From Ruminococcaceae bacterium KH2T8 (GTDB lineage Bacteria; Bacillota; Clostridia; Saccharofermentanales; Saccharofermentanaceae): DNA of 64,000 bases. Made by a program: the position numbers and the translations under genes. The notes beneath the pieces were generated by a model, which saw nothing but the letters and a program-made list of their open reading frames with translations, was not told where the DNA came from and ran no database searches. This document shows, piece by piece, positions 35,860-42,770 of this stretch. The stretch spans positions 372,001 to 436,000 of the forward strand of contig FOIY01000001.1 of the NCBI GenBank assembly GCA_900111435.1, given 5' to 3'. Within the stretch, counting starts at the first letter, position 1. Each line of letters begins with the position of its first letter.

Positions 35860-36240
35860 TCAGCCCATTATCTGATCCATAAGATCGTCAATAGCATCCT
35901 CATCTATATCTATCCCATCTATGTCAACTGTCACATTCTGTCCGTCAGCGGTGCTGACAACGATACCGTCATCCGTAATACTTACGTTATTTCCGTCAGC
36001 CGTAACGTTGATACCCTGGCCGAATCCGCCGACTCTTACGGTATCTCCGTCAACTACTATGCCCGAGCTGTGTTCATTAACATACTCGATGCCGCTCTGG
36101 ATCCTTTCCTTGATGTTTCCGGATTCAACTTCCTTCTTGATACCCGAGACACCGAATACACAAGTAAGTATGAGGCAGACGATGCCAAGGAAGAAGGATA
36201 TAACTCCGATAACTATCATCGATACATCAAATCTCTTCAT
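35860..36240 (-). CDS. Single-pass membrane protein with a repetitive beta-rich domain
   Basis: The 126-residue protein has one N-terminal membrane segment (about 7-31), a short charged helix, and then short repeats of V-x-x-DG-x-x-V type (VVDGDTVRV, VTADGNNVSI, VSTADGQNVTV, VDIDGIDI) that suggest a small beta-helix or sandwich like the DUF4097 adhesin-type proteins. It ends with an acidic helix. It is the last gene of the PadR-HAAS operon, where envelope proteins of this type are common. Function unknown. Confidence 0.65.
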   Translation of the reverse strand: MKRFDVSMIVIGVISFFLGIVCLILTCVFGVSGIKKEVESGNIKERIQSGIEYVNEHSSGIVVDGDTVRVGGFGQGINVTADGNNVSITDDGIVVSTADGQNVTVDIDGIDIDEDAIDDLMDQIMG

Positions 36241-36251
36241 ACGGCACCTCC

Positions 36252-36809
36252 TCAGAATCCTTCATTCCAGATCTTCTTATTCCACTTGATATAGCTCTTG
36301 GTGCCGATGATGAAATACTTGATTCCGAAGTACAGGAGTACTGCGATAAGTATTGCGGCAAAAAGGAGCGTCAGGTCAAAGAAGAGGCCTGCAAGGATAA
36401 AGTTACCCATCGAACCGATAGCAGGTATGAGCGCGATCATCGCTGCGATCACACCGCCTTCGATCAAAACTCCCGCAAAGAGTGCACACAGGATAAGGAT
36501 CCACAAGGGTACTGCAACCAGAAGGTTAAAGAAGATAACAAACATCGTCGATGCCGTCTTATCCTTCTCGGGAGCCTTCTTGGGAGCCTCTTTCTTAACA
36601 AGTGCAGGCGGAAGCGCCGTACCTTCGGCATAAGCTCTCGCGAGGTATTCGGGCGAGCCGAGCTTTATAGCAAGCTCTTCCTCGGTCTTACCTGCAGCGA
36701 TGCCTTCGTCAAAATACTCGCTGATCTCTGCAAGGATCTCTTTTACATCTTTATAAGACATGGATCCGAGACCGCTTTCGAGTTTGCTCAGATATTCCTG
36801 TCTGTTCAT
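36252..36809 (-). CDS. HAAS/DUF1700 membrane protein
   Basis: The 185-residue protein starts with the HAAS-type helical domain (MNRQEYLSKLESGLGSMSYKDVKEIL, then EYFDEGIAAGKTEEELAIKLGSPEYLARAY), followed by a basic linker and three or four membrane segments. Such proteins are nearly always encoded next to a PadR regulator, with which they are thought to signal. The gene overlaps padR by four bases (ATGA), and the domain order fits the family. Confidence 0.85.
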   Translation of the reverse strand: MNRQEYLSKLESGLGSMSYKDVKEILAEISEYFDEGIAAGKTEEELAIKLGSPEYLARAYAEGTALPPALVKKEAPKKAPEKDKTASTMFVIFFNLLVAVPLWILILCALFAGVLIEGGVIAAMIALIPAIGSMGNFILAGLFFDLTLLFAAILIAVLLYFGIKYFIIGTKSYIKWNKKIWNEGF

Positions 36810-37120
36810 ATCGTTCCTCCTATGATCTCATCTACCGCCCTTGAAAATCCCTTCCACTCTTCCTTGTCCGAATCAAGTCTCTTCTTGCCTTCCGGAGTAA
36901 GGTGATAGTATTTTCTCGGCGGCCCGTTTTGTGATTCCTGCAGATATGTCGTTACACTGCCGTCCGTCGCAAGCTTTCTCAATATCGGATAGACCGTACC
37001 GTCTGCAAGATCTATCTTTCCTGAAAGAGCATCGGCAACATCGTAACCGTAACTGTCGCCTTTCTCGAGGACCGCCAGCACGCACATATCGAGCACGCCT
37101 TTCTTGTACTGGCTGTTCAT
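36806..37120 (-). CDS. PadR-family transcriptional regulator
   Basis: The 104-residue protein is a minimal PadR (winged helix only, subfamily 2): MNSQYKKGVLDMCVLAVLEKGDSYGYDVADAL, then GTVYPILRKLATDGSVT and PRKYYHLTPEGKKRLD. It should bind the palindrome at 37183-37200, which overlaps the -35 box of its own promoter, and so repress its operon until a ligand or the HAAS protein relieves it. The regulation is inferred from the site and the family. Confidence 0.93.
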   Translation of the reverse strand: MNSQYKKGVLDMCVLAVLEKGDSYGYDVADALSGKIDLADGTVYPILRKLATDGSVTTYLQESQNGPPRKYYHLTPEGKKRLDSDKEEWKGFSRAVDEIIGGTI

Positions 37121-37161
37121 AGGATTCCTCCTTTCCGCTTATTCTCTTCCTATCATTAGTG

Positions 37162-37190
37162 AATATAGCACACTACTGGTTAATGTTCAA
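37162..37190 (-). promoter_or_regulatory. Promoter of the padR operon
   Basis: On the minus strand TTGAAC (37190-37185), 17 bases, TATATT (37167-37162). The -35 box is part of the palindrome at 37183-37200. Confidence 0.78.
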
Positions 37191-37200
37191 TACTGAACAT
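37183..37200. promoter_or_regulatory. Palindromic PadR operator
   Basis: ATGTTCA, four bases, TGAACAT: a perfect inverted repeat that contains the ATGT...ACAT ends known for PadR operators. It overlaps the -35 box. A related half (TGAACAATGTG) lies about 20 bases further upstream, at 37210-37220. Confidence 0.78.
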
Positions 37201-37232
37201 AGACTGATTCACACATTGTTCAAAAACGTCTT

Positions 37233-38354
37233 TTACCTGTTTTCCATGGATATATTAAGTATTATTCCGAAGGATATGTAATTTACGAGCATGGCGGTAC
37301 CTCCCAGGCTCAGGAACGGGAGCGGGATACCTGTGATCGGAAGAAGTCCTACGGACATTCCCATATTCTCAATAAAGTGGAAAGCGAAAGAAGCCGTAAG
37401 GCCTACGACTATAAATGAAAAGCTCTTTCTGCTGGCTTTATTTGCAACATAAAGGCATCTGCAGAGGAAGAAGAATGCGAGTATCACTACCGCAGTCGTT
37501 CCAATAAAGCCCAGGTGCTCCGAGACGGCCGAGTAGATAAAGTCACTCTCCTTTACCGGAACCTTAATGAGGACGCCCGTATTATTTCCGGCAAGACCGC
37601 CCGAGGCGATAGCCGCTTTGGACTGGACGAGGTTATACTCACCTTCCGGGTCGGATCCCTCGAATACCAGGGCCAGGATCCTCTTTCGCTGATAAGGCTT
37701 CAAGTAGAATCTCCACACGAACGGGACACCGATAACGATGACCGACGAGATCGCGAGAAGGAAATACCTGTACTTAAGTCCCCATACAAAGAGGATACAT
37801 ACAAAGCTGAATACGATTACCATCGCAGTACCAAAGTCGGGCTGCGAAAGGATAAGGAGCATCGGAGGACCGTAAGTCAACGCCAGGAGACCGAATCCCT
37901 TGAGGATCGATATCTCCTTGGAGGACATACGCTCAAATATATCGGATGCTGCCATGACGAGTCCTATCTTAGCGAGCTCGGACGGCTGGAAGTTACCGAT
38001 AACGGGAAGGTTGAGCCAGGAGTCGGCACCCCACTTCCACGAGAGGTCGTAGTTATCTATGGGAACTAATATCAGAAGGAACAGGGCCGCGCCGTATATC
38101 GACCAGCCGATTATCCTCATGAACTGCGTATCGAGCGCGCAGATAAAGAGAGTGATGACAAGGCCTATGACTGCTGCCGCCACCTGTCTGTAGAAATTAC
38201 CGGGGTATGCCTCGTATCCTACTGAGAGAACCTGATTTAAGACATAAAGTCCGATTATGGTCAGGAGCAGGATCGGGACGACCAGAAAATAATCGATCGT
38301 TCTTATATAATCAGTGCCTCTGAGCTTCTCGATACCGGACTTTTGCTGTGCCAT
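37233..38354 (-). CDS. rodA: Rod shape SEDS glycan polymerase RodA
   Basis: The 373-residue SEDS protein has about ten membrane segments, QPDFGTAMV, and the GLLPITGIPLPFLSLGGT signature near the end. Unlike the ftsW product it has a short N-terminus of about 20 residues. It polymerises lateral-wall glycan with a class B PBP. It follows lgt after nine bases and ends the rimP-lgt-rodA run. Confidence 0.93.
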   Translation of the reverse strand: MAQQKSGIEKLRGTDYIRTIDYFLVVPILLLTIIGLYVLNQVLSVGYEAYPGNFYRQVAAAVIGLVITLFICALDTQFMRIIGWSIYGAALFLLILVPIDNYDLSWKWGADSWLNLPVIGNFQPSELAKIGLVMAASDIFERMSSKEISILKGFGLLALTYGPPMLLILSQPDFGTAMVIVFSFVCILFVWGLKYRYFLLAISSVIVIGVPFVWRFYLKPYQRKRILALVFEGSDPEGEYNLVQSKAAIASGGLAGNNTGVLIKVPVKESDFIYSAVSEHLGFIGTTAVVILAFFFLCRCLYVANKASRKSFSFIVVGLTASFAFHFIENMGMSVGLLPITGIPLPFLSLGGTAMLVNYISFGIILNISMENR

Positions 38355-38363
38355 AAGATGAGA

Positions 38364-39389
38364 TTACTTATCTTCTTCCCCGTCTTCTGTATCGTCATCG
38401 GAAGGGGCATCATCTGCCTCACTTACCTTTTCGTCATCCGAACTCTCTTCAGCGGAAGCCTCTGTGCCCTTGCCGTTCTCGGAAACTATAGCCGTAACGT
38501 TAGCCTTGGAGACCTTGCCCTTCGTCTCGGAAGCAAAGCACTTTTCGGGAAGAGCGACTCTGTAGTAATCCTTATAGTGAGCGATGATGATATAGATAAG
38601 TCCGAAGAATACGAGTATCAGGGACAGGAGCTGAGATGTCCTGATGTTCGTATTTCCGATATAGAGCGAATCCGTACGAAGTCCCTCTATAAGGAACCTT
38701 ACGATACCGTAACCGATCATGTAAACGCAGAGCGTCTCGAAAGAATGCTTACTCTTCTTTCTTACCTTGAGAAGGATGAAGAAGAGCGCAAGATCCCAGA
38801 TCGACTCATAAAGGAACGTGGGATGAACGGGCTTTGTGCTGATAAGATTGGGGCAATATGCGGCAAGGTAGGACTGAACCTTAGAGCTCGTCATACCCCA
38901 GGGAAGATCGGTAGTAGTACCGAAAGCTTCCTGATTAAAGAAATTACCCCATCTGCCGATAGCCTGACCCAAAGGGATATAGGGAATGCAATAGTCGGCA
39001 CATGTGGAATAAGGTATCTTCTTGATCCTGAGCATTATAAAAGCTCCGAGGAAAGCACCTGCGATACCGCCGTATACGGCAAGTCCGCCGCCTCTTGTAT
39101 CGAAGATCCTCTTAAAGTCAGCGGAATAGTAATCCCACTCACAGAGAACATAATAAAGTCTCGCACCGACGAGTGCCGAGGGCAATGAAACGAGCACGAT
39201 ATCGTAGATAAGATCCTGTGAGAACTTATTCTCCTTAGCGTGACGAAGAGCAAGTGCTACACAGAGCACCATACCGAGTGCGATGATCAATCCGTACCAA
39301 TATATCTCTATGCTTCCGATCTTAAAGGCTATCGAACTTACCTTAAAAGTCCATCCGAGCCCCGGAAAGCTGACATCTACTGTATCCAT
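38364..39389 (-). CDS. lgt: Prolipoprotein diacylglyceryl transferase
   Basis: The 341-residue membrane enzyme has seven or so membrane segments and the Lgt signature GRWGNFFNQEAFG, with RGGGLAVYGGIAGA before it and VHPTFLYESIWDL after it. It transfers diacylglycerol to the lipobox cysteine of prolipoproteins; two such lipoproteins are encoded in this window. The last 50 residues are an acidic Ser/Asp/Glu tail that the enzyme does not normally have. It lies between ribF and rodA. Confidence 0.95.
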   Translation of the reverse strand: MDTVDVSFPGLGWTFKVSSIAFKIGSIEIYWYGLIIALGMVLCVALALRHAKENKFSQDLIYDIVLVSLPSALVGARLYYVLCEWDYYSADFKRIFDTRGGGLAVYGGIAGAFLGAFIMLRIKKIPYSTCADYCIPYIPLGQAIGRWGNFFNQEAFGTTTDLPWGMTSSKVQSYLAAYCPNLISTKPVHPTFLYESIWDLALFFILLKVRKKSKHSFETLCVYMIGYGIVRFLIEGLRTDSLYIGNTNIRTSQLLSLILVFFGLIYIIIAHYKDYYRVALPEKCFASETKGKVSKANVTAIVSENGKGTEASAEESSDDEKVSEADDAPSDDDTEDGEEDK

Positions 39390-39409
39390 TGCATTACCTC
39401 TTATTACAT

Positions 39410-40354
39410 TTACTCCGACATGATACCACGTTTGTCATGATATGTCTTTGCATTTATTTTGTCCGAAGCGACAGTCTGCGCGAGCTCCTCGGGTCCCGTA
39501 AACCTGGTCTCCGGCCTCAGGAATTCGAGCAGTTCGACCTTTATCCTCGCGCCGTAGATATCCTCATCAAAGTCAAAGATATATGTCTCTACCGTATCCG
39601 CGTCGCTGTCATCGAATGTAGGTCTTCGGCCGACATTTGTCACTCCGTTATAGACTTCCTTGCCCAGTGTAAGCCTTGAAGCATATACTCCTCTTCGTAC
39701 CGTGAGCTTGTCCTCCGGTATTATGAGGTTGGCCGTCGGGAATCCGAGTTGGCGTCCGAGCTGCTTACCCTTTGTGACGATCCCCGTATAGTAAAAGGGT
39801 CTGTCACCAAGAAGTTTTGATGCCAGAGCAGCATCTCCCTCATCCAGAGCCTCTTTTATCCATGACGAAGAAATGCGTCTGTCTGTCCCGGGCAGCAGGA
39901 GTGCCTTAAAGATCTTTACGGCGATACCGTTATCGCTGCCGAAAGCTTTCAGCGTCTCACAATTACCGAGTGCACCCTTACCGTATCTGAAGTCATCGCC
40001 TGCAAAGAGAGCCTTGGCGTTGAGCTTATTTCTCAATATCTCCTCGCAAAATGCGTTGTGATCGAGATCCTTTATGGAATCGAAATCCAGTACCAGCATC
40101 TCATCGACACCGAACTGCGAAAGGATATCGAGACGCTCTTCCAGTGAAGTTATGTATCTCTTCTCACCTTTAACGCTTCCGGAGAATGTCATGACGGTAG
40201 ACTTGAGGCCGTTTTGTTTTGCAGCCTTTACCGCCTTCATTATGATCGGAGCATGTCCTGCATGGATACCGTCAAAGAGGCCGAGCGCCACTGCCCTGCC
40301 CTTTATCTCGAACGGTACCGTATCAAGATATACTTTCGTCGTTCTCTCAAACAT
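39410..40354 (-). CDS. ribF: Bifunctional riboflavin kinase/FMN adenylyltransferase
   Basis: The 314-residue protein has the N-terminal nucleotidyltransferase domain (ALGLFDGIHAGH, then the ISSSWIK motif) and the C-terminal riboflavin kinase domain (GKQLGRQLGFPTANL, then GVTNVGRRPTF). It makes FMN and FAD. It overlaps truB by eight bases, a pairing conserved in Firmicutes. The usual next gene, rpsO, is absent; lgt follows instead. Confidence 0.96.
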   Translation of the reverse strand: MFERTTKVYLDTVPFEIKGRAVALGLFDGIHAGHAPIIMKAVKAAKQNGLKSTVMTFSGSVKGEKRYITSLEERLDILSQFGVDEMLVLDFDSIKDLDHNAFCEEILRNKLNAKALFAGDDFRYGKGALGNCETLKAFGSDNGIAVKIFKALLLPGTDRRISSSWIKEALDEGDAALASKLLGDRPFYYTGIVTKGKQLGRQLGFPTANLIIPEDKLTVRRGVYASRLTLGKEVYNGVTNVGRRPTFDDSDADTVETYIFDFDEDIYGARIKVELLEFLRPETRFTGPEELAQTVASDKINAKTYHDKRGIMSE

Positions 40355-41276
40355 TCCCTTTGAGCATCCTTTCTATTCTCATAAGTCTCTTTCCGTTCTC
40401 TTCGGCAAGATACAAAACGGCAGTGAGTTCACCGTTGTGGAAAGCCGCATACTTTATATCGGGTTCTGCGCCTTCCTTGGCACGTATCTTCTTTCCGACT
40501 ATTACATCGGCATATTCCCTGTCATTGAGCTCGAGGACAGGCATACCGCTCATGGCAAGTACCGCTGGCTTAAGATAAGACAAATCGCCCGCAGCCGTCA
40601 TCTCTGCGATCTGCTCTTCGGTAACGGCGTCTTCGATCCTGAAAGGACCGGCACCGGTTCTTCGAAGGCTCACAGCATGAGCTCCGAGTCCCGTGATCTT
40701 TCCCGCGTCATCGCAAAGAGTCCTGATGTAAGTACCCTTCGAACAGTCAACGTCAAAGGTCACATAGATCCCGTCATCCTTGGGCTCTATCTCGACGATA
40801 TCTATCGCCTTGATAGTGACCGGATGAGGTTTGAGCTCGACCTCGATACCCTCCCTTGCAAGCTCGTAGGCTTTCTTACCGTTGATCTTCTTGGCAGAGT
40901 ACTTTGGCGGGATCTGCTCCGTGATGTGAGTGAGCTGCTCGAAAGCATCCCTGATGAGCTTAAAGTCATCAGCCTTCATGGCATCGATCTCGGAAGCGGA
41001 AGGGATACTCTCTTCGATGACCTCACCTTCAGTATCAAGAGTATCAGTAGTCTTACCGAAACATGCGGTACATCTGTAAGATTTATCGTATCCGTCGGTA
41101 TATCGCATTACCTTGAGCGCAGTACCCGTAAATATCGGAAGCAGGCCGGTCGCAAAGGGATCGAGCGTCCCCGAATGACCGACCTTCTTCGTTCCTAAAG
41201 TCTTCTTTATGAAATTGTCCGAAGCCATGGATGTGATCCCGGGCTTCTTATCGAGTAGGATTATTCCGTCGATCAT
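40347..41276 (-). CDS. truB: tRNA pseudouridine55 synthase TruB
   Basis: The 309-residue protein has the start DGIILLDKKPGITS and the catalytic D39 in HSGTLDPFATGLLPI, then the C-terminal PUA-like part. It makes pseudouridine 55 in the T-arm of tRNAs. It overlaps nrnA by four bases (ATGA) at its start and ribF by eight at its end. Confidence 0.96.
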   Translation of the reverse strand: MIDGIILLDKKPGITSMASDNFIKKTLGTKKVGHSGTLDPFATGLLPIFTGTALKVMRYTDGYDKSYRCTACFGKTTDTLDTEGEVIEESIPSASEIDAMKADDFKLIRDAFEQLTHITEQIPPKYSAKKINGKKAYELAREGIEVELKPHPVTIKAIDIVEIEPKDDGIYVTFDVDCSKGTYIRTLCDDAGKITGLGAHAVSLRRTGAGPFRIEDAVTEEQIAEMTAAGDLSYLKPAVLAMSGMPVLELNDREYADVIVGKKIRAKEGAEPDIKYAAFHNGELTAVLYLAEENGKRLMRIERMLKGNV

Positions 41277-42328
41277 AAGAGCTTAGCGGCCTCAGCTACA
41301 ACTTCAGCCTTGAGAGAATCAAGATCCTTACCCGTTACGGTAAATCCTGCAGCTCTCTTGTGACCGCCGCCGCCATACTTTGCGGCAAACTCGGAACAGT
41401 CAAATGTAGCCTTTGATCTTAAGTTAGCTCTGATGCTGTCCTCACCTGCATCACGAAGCACTACTGCGAACTCGACTCCGTCGATATCACGAAGCTTGGA
41501 TACAACATCGGATACATCATCCTTGGTCGCACCGAACTCCTCATACATTTTCTCTGATACACAGCAGATGGCCATCTTGCCGTCTGCGAGGATCTCGGAT
41601 CTTGTACATGCCGTATTCGAGATCATGAATTCGGCGGGTGTCTTCCTGTCAAAGAGGTTATAGCATACCTTGCCGATATCGCCGCCGAGCTGCATAAGAG
41701 ATCCTGCGACCTCGAGTGTCTCGGGACGTGTATTGGTATAAGTAAATCTGCCGGTATCCGTTACGATCCCTGCCATGATGCATGCCGCTACTCTCTCGTC
41801 GATAATATCCTTGAGCTCTCCCGCGAGCATCTCTGCCGTCTGGTGAGCTACATAATACATCATCTCACAAGCGGATGAAGCCTGAGGCTCGATCCACTTC
41901 CTGTCATTTCGAAGTTCCGTGACTTCGTGATGGTCGACCGTGATCGCATCTTCGAATCTGTTATAGATCTTGCCGCAATCACCCATACGGTCGCCCTCGG
42001 TACAGTCAACGGACATTACCTTTAAGACTTTCTTGCCATCGACCATGATCTCTTCACTGTCAAAGTCCTCGGGATAGAAGAGAAGATCGTCTACTCCGAG
42101 GAAAGCCATATTCTCGGGGAGCTTCTCGGGCATGGCTACCTTTGCGATAACACCCATGCTCATTAAGATGGATGCGGCGGCACATGCTGCGCCGATGCAG
42201 TCTCCGTCTACGCTCTTATGAAGGAATACGAGGACCGCGCCGTCTGCTTCCTGTACCTCTTCTGCAGCTTCGAGCATAAGGCTTGAGATACGGAGTGCTT
42301 CATCTGCGTATAAATCCTTGATATTCAT
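41273..42328 (-). CDS. nrnA: DHH-DHHA1 phosphoesterase (NrnA-type oligoribonuclease/pAp phosphatase)
   Basis: The 351-residue protein has the DHH-family motifs SVDGDCIGA, the D in VMSVDCTE, AITVDHHEV and the C-terminal GGGGHKRAAGF of DHHA1. NrnA degrades nanoRNAs and dephosphorylates pAp; some homologues hydrolyse cyclic di-AMP products. The ATG at 42328 has GAGGAGG upstream; the longer frame to 42382 lies inside rbfA. Position between rbfA and truB is conserved in Firmicutes. Confidence 0.9.
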   Translation of the reverse strand: MNIKDLYADEALRISSLMLEAAEEVQEADGAVLVFLHKSVDGDCIGAACAAASILMSMGVIAKVAMPEKLPENMAFLGVDDLLFYPEDFDSEEIMVDGKKVLKVMSVDCTEGDRMGDCGKIYNRFEDAITVDHHEVTELRNDRKWIEPQASSACEMMYYVAHQTAEMLAGELKDIIDERVAACIMAGIVTDTGRFTYTNTRPETLEVAGSLMQLGGDIGKVCYNLFDRKTPAEFMISNTACTRSEILADGKMAICCVSEKMYEEFGATKDDVSDVVSKLRDIDGVEFAVVLRDAGEDSIRANLRSKATFDCSEFAAKYGGGGHKRAAGFTVTGKDLDSLKAEVVAEAAKLL

Positions 42329-42329
42329 A

Positions 42330-42719
42330 TCATTCCTCCTCAGAGATACCGAGTTCGCGTCTCTTCTGTTCATCATCTGCAAGTGTCTTATCTATCAGAG
42401 CTTCCATCCTTGCAGCCTCTTCGAGAGTCGTATCGAGCTTGAAGTGGAGCTCGGGAGCGACTCGCAGGTTGATATGCTTACACATCTCGAACCTGATAAA
42501 ACCCTTGGCATGCTCTATGGCATCCATACAGTCTTTCTTTGCTCTGTCATCTCCGAAAACGGAGATATCTATAGTCGCGTGCGTCAGATCGGAAGACATC
42601 TTGACTCCCGTTACCGATGTGAGGAGAGGGATCCTCGGATCCTTGACCTTATTGGCAAGGATATCCGAGATGACCTTCTGCATCTCATCGCCGACGATCG
42701 CAGCTCTGTTTCTGCGCAT
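42330..42719 (-). CDS. rbfA: Ribosome-binding factor A
   Basis: The 129-residue KH-type protein starts RRNRAAIVGDEMQKVISDIL and has KDPRIPLLTSVTGVKMSSDLTHATI and the LRVAPELHFKLD block that mark RbfA. It helps mature the 5' end of 16S rRNA. It lies 51 bases after infB, with an AAAAGGAG site. Confidence 0.95.
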   Translation of the reverse strand: MRRNRAAIVGDEMQKVISDILANKVKDPRIPLLTSVTGVKMSSDLTHATIDISVFGDDRAKKDCMDAIEHAKGFIRFEMCKHINLRVAPELHFKLDTTLEEAARMEALIDKTLADDEQKRRELGISEEE

Positions 42720-42737
42720 ATTGATCTCCTTTTAGAG

Positions 42738-42755
42738 CGATACCCGAAGGTATCG
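42738..42755 (-). other. UUCG tetraloop hairpin between infB and rbfA
   Basis: On the minus strand CGATACC, TTCG, GGTATCG: a perfect 7-bp stem with a stable tetraloop just after the infB stop and 12 bases before the rbfA ribosome site. No T-run follows, so it is more likely a processing or stability element than a terminator. Confidence 0.5.
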
Positions 42756-42770
42756 ACGAGGCAAGGGGCA

